A stretch of 16,891 bases of DNA from Burkholderiales bacterium UBA954 (GTDB lineage: Bacteria > Pseudomonadota > Gammaproteobacteria > Burkholderiales > Burkholderiaceae_A). Below the pieces are notes generated by a model. The model ran no database searches, was not told where the DNA came from, and saw only the letters and a list, made by a program, of their open reading frames with translations. Within the stretch, counting starts at the first letter, position 1, and each line of letters opens with the position of its first letter. Shown piece by piece: positions 1 through 6,199 of the stretch. The stretch is taken from contig DBCQ01000029.1 in assembly GCA_002293155.1 (NCBI GenBank), forward strand, positions 1 to 16,891, written 5' to 3'. The position numbers and the translations under genes are program-made.

Positions 1-153
1 TCCCCCTTTAATGATGAAGAGCCAGACTTTTTAGGTTTTCTTCGCTAGTCTATTGTCATTACCAACTCTCGCGGCGAGTCATCAGCGCTTGAGGATCCTC
101 GGCGACAAGGATCTCTTGAGCGATCTGAATAACCCCGCCCATCGCGACCCGCT
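1..153. other. Leader/intergenic region upstream of corB
   Basis: No convincing gene is visible in these 153 bases. In the corB frame a stop (TAA, 130-132) lies just upstream of the TTG start, and the short open stretch before it (49-132) resembles nothing I recognise. A T-rich stretch around 28-42 followed by TATTGT at 51-56 could be part of a plus-strand promoter, but no good -35 hexamer is present, so I do not call one. An imperfect hairpin at 86-122 is listed separately. The gene to the left is not in the window. Confidence 0.5.
86..122 (+). promoter_or_regulatory. Imperfect hairpin in the corB leader
   Basis: CGCT (86-89) pairs with AGCG (119-122). GAG-G-ATCCT (91-99) pairs with AGGATCTC (108-115) with one bulged G. 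The loop is the 8 bases at 100-107. No T-run follows on the plus strand, so it is not an intrinsic terminator of an upstream gene. It ends 31 bases before the TTG start of corB, so it would be in that leader if transcription starts upstream. A regulatory role is inference only. Confidence 0.25.
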
Positions 154-1449
154 TTGAACGAATTACCGCTCTGGACCCATCTCACCGCAGTGATCGTACT
201 GCTCTTGCTGTCTGGCTTTTTCTCAATTTCAGAGACCAGCCTGATGGCTATCAATCGTTACCGAATTCGGCACCTTGCCGCCCAGGGCAAGGGGGGCGCA
301 AAGCGTGTGATCGCGCTTCTGAATCAGACCGATCGCCTATTAGCCACAATTTTACTGGGTAATAATCTGGTCAACGCGGCACTGACAGCCCTCGTGACGG
401 CGATGGCGATCCAATCGTTCGGCAATAACGACACCGTACTTGCGATCGCTACGGCAGCTGTTGCGTTCGCCATCATTATTTTTTCTGAGATCACGCCAAA
501 AATCATCGGCGCGAGCAACCCCGAGCCAATCGCGATAGCCGCCAGTTATGTCTTAACGCCTCTGGTACGAATTGGTTACCCACTCGTTGTCATTGTTAAT
601 TTTTTTGTTTCAAGCCTGCTGCGATTGCTGAGGCTTAAAAAGCTGACGGACAACCCGGCTAACCAGGCCATGTCACCGCAGGAACTTCGAACTGCTATCT
701 TGGAATCCACTCGAATGATTCCTGCCAAGCACCGCAGCATCATGCTGAACTTATTTGATATTGAAGACCTGTCGGTTGATGACATCATGATCCCCAGGAA
801 TCGGATTGAGGCGCTTGATCTCGATGGAGATCCCCAGGCCCTGATGGAGCAGCTCACCACATGCTTTCACAACAAGATACCGGTCTACGAGAGCGACATA
901 CACAATATTGTCGGTGTGCTTCACGTTCGCAAAGCCCTATCGATGGTCTCGCGTGAATCGTTGTCGCGAGAGACCATTAAAGAGGTCTTAATCGAACCCT
1001 ATTTTGTGCCGAGCGGCACACCCTTATTCACTCAGATGCAATATTTTCAAGAAAACAAACAACGAATCGGCCTGGTGGTGGACGAGTATGGCGAAATTGA
1101 GGGCCTCATTACCCTCGAAGACATTATCGAAGAACTCGTTGGTAAATTTACAACCGGTGCTCCCGGACCACAGCAGAGTGGGCTGCATTGGAATGCTGAC
1201 AATACCGCAGTGGTCGATGGCACTTCACCAATCCGAGAAATCAATCGACTCCTCGGCCTCTCCTTGCCCTCAGACGGCCCCCGCACGCTCAATGGACTAT
1301 TGCTCGAAACGCTCGAAGATCTTCCCGATGCCAACGTCTCTGTAAAAATTTCAGAGGTACCCATGGAAATACTCCAGACCCAGGGCCGGCTAATTCGCCG
1401 GGTTCGGTTGCGTAAACCCTCCCGTGCATTGACTGATCTTCCAACATGA
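154..1449 (+). CDS. corB: CorB-type DUF21/CBS/CorC-domain membrane protein (HlyC/CorC family)
   Basis: This is an inner-membrane protein of the CNNM/CorB family, which is linked to magnesium (and cobalt) transport. It has 431 residues, close to E. coli CorB/YfjD. The DUF21 membrane domain spans about residues 8-190, opening with GFFSISETSLMAINRYR (21-37) and including LLGNNLVN (67-74) and SEITPK (111-116). Two CBS motifs follow at about 205-330, with MIPRNRIEALD (212-222) and VVDEYGEIEGLITLEDIIEE (308-327). A CorC_HlyC domain lies at about 345-420. The only usable start is TTG at 154, because TAA at 130-132 closes the frame and no ATG or GTG lies between. No clear Shine-Dalgarno sequence is seen. 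Its stop overlaps the next start (ATGA, 1446-1449), so the two are probably translationally coupled. Family assignment is confident; the ion transported is not shown by the sequence. Confidence 0.9.
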   Translation: MNELPLWTHLTAVIVLLLLSGFFSISETSLMAINRYRIRHLAAQGKGGAKRVIALLNQTDRLLATILLGNNLVNAALTALVTAMAIQSFGNNDTVLAIATAAVAFAIIIFSEITPKIIGASNPEPIAIAASYVLTPLVRIGYPLVVIVNFFVSSLLRLLRLKKLTDNPANQAMSPQELRTAILESTRMIPAKHRSIMLNLFDIEDLSVDDIMIPRNRIEALDLDGDPQALMEQLTTCFHNKIPVYESDIHNIVGVLHVRKALSMVSRESLSRETIKEVLIEPYFVPSGTPLFTQMQYFQENKQRIGLVVDEYGEIEGLITLEDIIEELVGKFTTGAPGPQQSGLHWNADNTAVVDGTSPIREINRLLGLSLPSDGPRTLNGLLLETLEDLPDANVSVKISEVPMEILQTQGRLIRRVRLRKPSRALTDLPT

Positions 1450-2204
1450 CCGCCGGCCCTCTCCTGGCCACAGCCGCACTTGCGCTTCTGATTAATATTC
1501 TGATCACGCCCCTCGTGGTGCGGATCGGTTGCCGCAGCGTGTCACGCTGGATCACTGTGCCCGTCGGAGACGCGATTCAAGATCTCCCTTCTCGGTGGCG
1601 CATCGCCAGCGGGGCAACGGCGCTTATTCTCTGGGGTAGCGCCGCTAGTCGAGCGCCCCTCTTCGATCGAATTACTTCTTCCAATCCATCGATTGATGGG
1701 GTGATCAGCATCGTCTTTGCGATTCTATTGGTCGGGCTACTTGCGGCCCTCTTAACCGCACTGGTTCGGATCGATTGGTTATCTCAACTACTGCCTGACC
1801 CACTTACCTTAGCAATGATCACCTCGGGCTTACTCTTTCATTACTTACTCAATCCCGACTATCTCATTCATGCAGTGCTCGGGGCGGCAATCGGGTATGG
1901 GCTCTTATGGGCCATGGCCGCAGCCTATAAAAAATTGCGGGGCCTTTGCGCGATGGGCCGGGGCGACTTTGCAATGACAGCAGCCCTAGGCGCATGGCTT
2001 GGCTGGCAGCTTCTCCCTTTTGCCCTCTCGCTTGCCTGTATCTCCGGCCTGGTGATGGTCTTGGTTCAGAGACAACTCTGGCGATTACCCCCCCAACACG
2101 GACAGCCCGAAGATCTCTCGCGGGCCTCATTTCTAAACCATGAGATCCCCTTCGGACCGGCGCTCGCAGTGGGGTTCATTCTCGCTTGGGTCCAGATTGG
2201 CTGA
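1446..2204 (+). CDS. pilD: Shortened prepilin peptidase-like protein (A24 family), lacking the Cys-rich methylase region
   Basis: This is an integral membrane aspartyl peptidase of the type IV prepilin peptidase family, which cleaves the leader of pilin-like proteins. It has 252 residues against about 290 for PilD. Both catalytic aspartates are visible: D110 in RIDWLSQLLPD and D174 in GRGDF. They are 64 residues apart, the same spacing as TcpJ D125/D189. The family C-terminal signature IPFGPALAVG (234-243) is intact, and several hydrophobic segments lie between about 85 and 250. The N-terminal cytoplasmic region is abnormal. The GSFLNVVIYR element is unrecognisable, the four zinc-binding cysteines are absent, and only about 25 residues (26-50) separate the first membrane segment from the RW motif. 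N-methylation is therefore unlikely. pilB and pilC, the usual upstream partners, are absent. It overlaps corB by 4 bp and coaE by 8 bp. It may be a reduced but active peptidase or a decaying one. Confidence 0.8.
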   Translation: MTAGPLLATAALALLINILITPLVVRIGCRSVSRWITVPVGDAIQDLPSRWRIASGATALILWGSAASRAPLFDRITSSNPSIDGVISIVFAILLVGLLAALLTALVRIDWLSQLLPDPLTLAMITSGLLFHYLLNPDYLIHAVLGAAIGYGLLWAMAAAYKKLRGLCAMGRGDFAMTAALGAWLGWQLLPFALSLACISGLVMVLVQRQLWRLPPQHGQPEDLSRASFLNHEIPFGPALAVGFILAWVQIG

Positions 2205-2838
2205 TCGCATTGTTGTGATCACCGGCGGGATCGGCTGCGGTAAAAGTCTAGTCGCTGACCAACTCGCAGGGCTTGGCCTGCCTGTTGTCGATGCTGATCG
2301 CATTTCCCATGAGCTCACAGGCCCAGAAGGCAGCGCTCTGCCCGAGATCCAAGCCGCGTTTGGGCGGGGGGTCTTCCTGGCCGACGGCCAACTCGATCGA
2401 ACAGCACTGCGTAAAAAGATCTTTTCTAACCCCCAGGAAAAAATGACACTCGAGGCAATCCTGCACCCCCTGATACAGCGGGAGGCCGCACTACAGCTGG
2501 CGCACGCGAGGGGGCCTGTCGTTGTCTATGTGGTGCCGTTATGGTGTGAGAAGTATGGGAAATCGACCACAGAGTCAGCCCATCATCGGGGCTTAGCGCA
2601 GGACCCGGGATTTAGACCCTTTGCCGTTGTCGTGGTGGACTGCCCAGAAGCGACCCAGATAAAACGAGTGCAGGCACGAAGCGGGCTTTCAGACAAAGAG
2701 GTGTCGGCCATCATCGCGAGCCAGGCCTCACGAGCAGTCCGCCTTGATATGGCCGACTTCGTCATTAAAAACGACGGGCCCCTCGAGTCACTGGTTGAGC
2801 AGGTCCAGACCCTCCATGACAAAATAATTCATTCATAA
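2197..2838 (+). CDS. coaE: Dephospho-CoA kinase
   Basis: CoaE catalyses the last step of coenzyme A synthesis, ATP-dependent phosphorylation of the ribose 3'-hydroxyl of dephospho-CoA in the cytosol. The P-loop TGGIGCGKS (9-17) is followed by DADRISHEL, HPLI, VVPLW and VVVVDCPEATQIKRV, as expected for the family. The frame is open from 2140, but the first 19 codons lie inside the preceding gene and are not CoaE-like. TTG at 2197 gives an N-terminus (MADRIVVITGG) that starts just before the P-loop strand as in known CoaE proteins, and it overlaps the previous stop (TGA, 2202-2204). The protein is then 213 residues. Between VVPLWCE and the VVVVDCPE strand there is a segment about 15 residues longer than I expect for the family. 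The pilD-coaE-zapD order is the standard proteobacterial arrangement. Confidence 0.92.
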   Translation: MADRIVVITGGIGCGKSLVADQLAGLGLPVVDADRISHELTGPEGSALPEIQAAFGRGVFLADGQLDRTALRKKIFSNPQEKMTLEAILHPLIQREAALQLAHARGPVVVYVVPLWCEKYGKSTTESAHHRGLAQDPGFRPFAVVVVDCPEATQIKRVQARSGLSDKEVSAIIASQASRAVRLDMADFVIKNDGPLESLVEQVQTLHDKIIHS

Positions 2839-2845
2839 TTCGGTA

Positions 2846-3646
2846 ATGAGCGATCCCATAACCGCCGCTGTGGCGGCCCCTCCGGGCTGGATGACCTTTG
2901 AGTTCCCCTGTAACGAGCGGATACGCTCATTACTTAGAATTGAGAGTTTATTTAAGCGTTGCCGAGCGTTTACAAGCCAGACTTCTGCACACGAGCATCA
3001 GGCTGCGCTGTGGTCGCTGTTCGAACTCTTCGACCTCGTGGGAAGCCGGGGCGACATTAAATCCGAGTTGCTTCAAGAACTTGAACGCCAACGCAGTCGC
3101 CTGAATCAATTCGCTGGTAAACCGGGAGTATCCAACGACGCGCTTGAGGATCTCTTAACTCAGATACAGGAGGTCTTCAATGAACTCTCGATGGTGCAGA
3201 CCCGCTTGGGGCAACATATTCTCGAGTATGAATGGCTGCAGACTCTGAAGGGGCGCTTTGGGATACCCGGCGGTATCTGTGAGTTTGATGTGCCCTCACT
3301 CCACGTCTGGCTGAATCGGCCAGCAGAGATCCGGCAAGGGATGCTCAATGCATGGCTTTCCACTCTTCAACCCGTATTCGACGGGGTTCAGATTGTCTTG
3401 CGTCTTCTTCGCGAGGGCACACAGCCAGACTCCTATCTCGCGACCAAAGGTTACTTTGAGCTCTCGATGGATGGACGGCAGATTCAGATTATTCGAGCAT
3501 CGGCGCCGAGGCAGCCTGAGGTTGCAGCCGAAATCAGCGCCAACAAATATGTCGTATCGGTACGATTTCGTCAGCCCGACAGCTCTATGCACCTCAAAGC
3601 TATCGAACAAGATATTCCATTTCAGCTGACGCTCTGTAATTTTTGA
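2846..3646 (+). CDS. zapD: Cell division protein ZapD
   Basis: ZapD is a cytosolic Z-ring associated protein that cross-links and bundles FtsZ filaments by binding the FtsZ C-terminal peptide. The 266 residues align by eye with E. coli ZapD. Shared elements include FEFPCNERIRSLLRIE near the N-terminus, ELLQELERQR, a GIPGGICEFDVPSLHVWL segment in the middle, and a C-terminal beta region. ATG at 2846 follows the coaE stop by 7 bp. An in-frame ATG at 2891 would begin directly at MTFEFPCNE and is closer to the E. coli N-terminus, so the extra 15 residues are uncertain. Neither start has a strong Shine-Dalgarno sequence. The 3' end overlaps the oppositely directed Nudix gene by 47 bp. The small zinc protein gene yacG, which usually follows zapD, is missing. 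Confidence 0.92.
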   Translation: MSDPITAAVAAPPGWMTFEFPCNERIRSLLRIESLFKRCRAFTSQTSAHEHQAALWSLFELFDLVGSRGDIKSELLQELERQRSRLNQFAGKPGVSNDALEDLLTQIQEVFNELSMVQTRLGQHILEYEWLQTLKGRFGIPGGICEFDVPSLHVWLNRPAEIRQGMLNAWLSTLQPVFDGVQIVLRLLREGTQPDSYLATKGYFELSMDGRQIQIIRASAPRQPEVAAEISANKYVVSVRFRQPDSSMHLKAIEQDIPFQLTLCNF

Positions 3647-4034
3647 TTTTATCTAAGAGCGGTAAGGTCGCCGGAAGGACTGGGTAAGGCCAGGCATCCC
3701 CTAATGAGACCCAGAGAGTCTGCTGTTTTTCGAGAGACTTTGGTTCACCCGACCACTGCGTTACCCAATGAAAAAACAGTCGGACTTTTGCATGGGCGTA
3801 GTTGTGCTCGATTTGCCAGGCGACCGGCGAGCTACGTTGAATACTAATTCCGATTTCCTCAGACAACTCGCGGCTTAGTGCCTGCGTGGAACTCTCTTTG
3901 GTCTCTAGCTTGCCACCCGGAAACTCCCAATAGCCCGCGTAAGGCTTTCCGAGTGGCCGTGAGGTCATCAGCACGGCACCATCTGGCCGGCGAATAATTC
4001 CGACCGCGACATCTACGAGTGCTGACTGCGTCAA
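3600..4034 (-). CDS. mutT: MutT-like Nudix hydrolase
   Basis: This is a Nudix-family pyrophosphohydrolase, probably of the MutT type that removes 8-oxo-dGTP from the nucleotide pool. A complete Nudix box is visible at about residues 41-63: the first Gly, Glu after five residues, then RELSEEIGI. It is preceded by VAVGIIRRPDG and WEFPGGK, both typical of MutT. The frame is open to an ATG at 4106, but that start lies within the upstream ATPase gene and adds sequence with no MutT similarity. I prefer TTG at 4034, which overlaps the ATPase stop (TGA, 4033-4031) and gives 144 residues. No thiamine-phosphate synthase domain, sometimes fused to this gene, is present. The last 47 bp run antisense to the end of zapD. 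The family is certain, while the substrate and exact start are inferred. Confidence 0.85.
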   Translation of the reverse strand: MTQSALVDVAVGIIRRPDGAVLMTSRPLGKPYAGYWEFPGGKLETKESSTQALSRELSEEIGISIQRSSPVAWQIEHNYAHAKVRLFFHWVTQWSGEPKSLEKQQTLWVSLGDAWPYPVLPATLPLLDKIKNYRASAEMEYLVR

Positions 4035-4888
4035 TGTCGGCCAGCCCAGTCCCGCGCAAAGTGTAAAGCGACGCGTCCCGATCGGGATCCCCGCTCCAGC
4101 GCCCACTGCAGCGCAGGCTGGCGAGCCTTGGCTATTGCGGTTGCATCACACCCATACTGGGAGAGCCAATAGCCGACAATATCGAGGTAATCTTGCTGAT
4201 TAAAACTATAGAAAGAGATCCACAACCCAAAGCGCTCCGAGAGCGAGATTTTCTCCTCGATACTCTCGCCGGGATGGATTTCTCCATCCGCCTCATACCG
4301 AGTTTCAAGATTCTCACGCATCTGTTCTGGCATTAAATGTCGCCGATTCGATGTCGCATAAATTAAGATGTTCTCAGATTGAGCAGCGACAGAGCCGTCA
4401 AGAACCGTCTTTAATGCCTTGTAACCCGAATCTCCTGCCTCAAATGAGAGGTCATCGCAGAAGACAATAAATCGATAGGGCTGATGGGCGACTGCCGCAA
4501 CCAAACGAGGTAGATCGAGCAGGTCCTGCTTATCGACTTCGATGAGCCTCAGGCCTTGGTCGGCATACTCTGTCAAGCAGGCGCGAACAAGCGAGGATTT
4601 TCCGGTGCCCCTGGCCCCTGTCATCAAGACATTATTGGCGGGTCTTTTATCAAGAAACTGTCGGGTGTTTTGCTTAATCAATACCTGCTGACGTTCCAAA
4701 TGCTGCAAATCTGAAAACCGAATCTCTGCAAGTTGCACAATCGATTCAAGGTAGGAGATATGCCCCAGAAGGGTCTGTTGGCGCACCCAACGACATGCCG
4801 TCTGCCGAACGAAATCGGGCGACCCGGGGTTCTCCGGAAGATAGTTATTCAGCTTTGCGATCAACTGATCGATCGAGGAATTCGGCAT
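4031..4888 (-). CDS. DUF815-family AAA-type ATPase
   Basis: This is a predicted cytosolic P-loop ATPase of 285 residues, of a family (DUF815, PF05673) whose cellular role is not established. Walker A is GARGTGKSS (91-99), Walker B is RFIVFCDDLSFE (139-150), and a sensor-1-like stretch ILIYATSNRRHL lies at 174-185. A conserved SLSERFG (215-221) may carry the arginine finger. The N-terminal 80 residues are predicted to be helical and carry no motif I recognise. ATG at 4888 is preceded by a weak GAG ribosome-binding element. It sits between argJ and a Nudix gene, an arrangement I recall from other betaproteobacteria. The gap to argJ is 64 bp and contains a weak promoter-like element. The context does not identify a substrate. 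Confidence 0.9.
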   Translation of the reverse strand: MPNSSIDQLIAKLNNYLPENPGSPDFVRQTACRWVRQQTLLGHISYLESIVQLAEIRFSDLQHLERQQVLIKQNTRQFLDKRPANNVLMTGARGTGKSSLVRACLTEYADQGLRLIEVDKQDLLDLPRLVAAVAHQPYRFIVFCDDLSFEAGDSGYKALKTVLDGSVAAQSENILIYATSNRRHLMPEQMRENLETRYEADGEIHPGESIEEKISLSERFGLWISFYSFNQQDYLDIVGYWLSQYGCDATAIAKARQPALQWALERGSRSGRVALHFARDWAGRH

Positions 4889-4905
4889 TACTTATCTCGC
4901 TTTCG

Positions 4906-4920
4906 ATTCTAAAGCGCTTT
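4906..4920 (-). promoter_or_regulatory. Possible -10 element and palindrome before the DUF815 ATPase
   Basis: On the minus strand TAGAAT (4911-4906) matches five of six bases of the sigma70 -10 consensus. It abuts a perfect 10 bp palindrome AAAGCGCTTT (4911-4920). No good -35 hexamer lies 16-18 bp upstream and there is no extended -10. If it is used, transcription would start about 10 bases before the ATG of the ATPase gene. This is a weak call made because the 64 bp argJ-ATPase gap is one of the larger gaps in the window. Confidence 0.2.
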
Positions 4921-4952
4921 GACGGATCTCAGCATCCGCTATCCGCTCGCAG

Positions 4953-6179
4953 CTAAGACCGATAGTCAGCATTAATCGAGACGTAATCATGCGACAAATC
5001 ACAGGTGTAGATGCTGGCTTGCGCATCCCCCCGGGCAAGATCCACACCAATTCTAATCTCGGATTGCTGCATCACCCGCTGACCCTCCGCCTCTGTGTAG
5101 CTTGCAGCCCTACCGCCGTTTTCTGCGACCAACACATCATCAAGAAATACACGGATTCTTTGCACATCTAAATCTGGCACACCGCTGTACCCGATGGCCG
5201 CAAGGATGCGGCCAAGATTAGGGTCGCTCGCAAAGAAGGCGGTTTTTACTAGTGGGGAGTGCGCGATTGAATATCCTACCTGACGGGCCTCGGCTCGGGA
5301 CAAGGCGTGTGCGACGTGAATCACAATAAACTTTGTGGCCCCCTCCCCATCACGGACAATGGCTTGGGCTAAGAGCCGGCATTGCTCAATCATCGCTTCA
5401 CGGAAAATACTCCAGCCTGCGTCTTGATCAGAATCAAATAAAACACCGCTTTTACCGGTCGCAGCCACCACAAACGAATCATTCGTTGATGTATCACCAT
5501 CAATCGTGATCGCATTAAACGACTCATCGGCAGCATCGCGGACGAGCTGCGCAAGAAGTGGCTTAGAAATACCCGCATCAGTCGCCACGTAGCCCAACAT
5601 CGTTGCCATATTCGGCCGGATCATTCCGGCACCTTTAGAGATTCCGGAAATCGTAACGGTTTTACCGTTAAGGAATAATCGACGCGATGATGCTTTTGGT
5701 TGGGTATCGGTTGTCATGATGGCCTGTGCTGCCTCGAGCCAACCGGCATGACCAAGGTTGTCGGATGCGATCCTGATTCCATCTGCAACTTTTTCCATTG
5801 GCAGATGCTCAAGAATTACCCCTGTCGAAAATGGCAACACCTGTTGCGGCCTCAGACCCAAACGATTCGCAACGGCTTGGGTAGTCTGCTCTGCATTCTT
5901 CAGACCGAGTGCCCCTGTGCCCGCATTGGCACACCCCGTATTCACGACCCAGGCACGAATTCCTGCCCGCGTCTCGAGATGTCGCTTACAGACTTGGACT
6001 GGGGCAGCACAAAAGGCGTTTTGCGTAAACACCCCCGCGACTTCGCTGCCTTCAGCGAGCGCGACGATGAGAAAGTCCTTGCGCCCGCCCTTACGAATCC
6101 CTGCGCTCGCGACGCCAATTGATACACCTTCGACGGGGTACAACTGCTCTGCGACAGGCAAAGGCAGGTTAACCGGCAT
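4953..6179 (-). CDS. argJ: Bifunctional ornithine acetyltransferase / N-acetylglutamate synthase
   Basis: ArgJ transfers the acetyl group from N-acetylornithine to glutamate, recycling acetyl in arginine synthesis. Bifunctional members also use acetyl-CoA. The precursor cleaves itself into alpha and beta chains before a threonine, here Thr193 in [14 protein letters not shown], which becomes the catalytic nucleophile. The oxyanion-hole motif STG is at 118-120, and [12 protein letters not shown] and SDPNLGRI follow in the beta chain. The protein has 408 residues, normal for the family. ATG at 6179 is chosen because an in-frame TGA lies three codons upstream and the MPVNLP N-terminus fits the family. 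It begins 20 bp after the secA stop, with no clear Shine-Dalgarno sequence, and is likely co-transcribed with secA. Bifunctionality cannot be decided by eye. Confidence 0.95.
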   Translation of the reverse strand: MPVNLPLPVAEQLYPVEGVSIGVASAGIRKGGRKDFLIVALAEGSEVAGVFTQNAFCAAPVQVCKRHLETRAGIRAWVVNTGCANAGTGALGLKNAEQTTQAVANRLGLRPQQVLPFSTGVILEHLPMEKVADGIRIASDNLGHAGWLEAAQAIMTTDTQPKASSRRLFLNGKTVTISGISKGAGMIRPNMATMLGYVATDAGISKPLLAQLVRDAADESFNAITIDGDTSTNDSFVVAATGKSGVLFDSDQDAGWSIFREAMIEQCRLLAQAIVRDGEGATKFIVIHVAHALSRAEARQVGYSIAHSPLVKTAFFASDPNLGRILAAIGYSGVPDLDVQRIRVFLDDVLVAENGGRAASYTEAEGQRVMQQSEIRIGVDLARGDAQASIYTCDLSHDYVSINADYRS

Positions 6180-6199
6180 GGGTCGTCAGCGCAAACCGT

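Noticed and set aside
45..254. 69-codon minus-strand frame at the left edge
   Set aside because: It runs through the start of corB in antisense and is low in recognisable content; no start or ribosome site supports it.
2140..2196. ATG 2140 as the coaE start
   Set aside because: It would add 19 residues unrelated to CoaE from within the preceding gene; TTG 2197 fits the family N-terminus.
3631..3660. Inverted repeat GCTCT...AGAGC with T-rich interior near the zapD/mutT junction
   Set aside because: The stem is only 5 bp with a 20-base loop and lacks a T-run at the proper place, so it is not a credible terminator.
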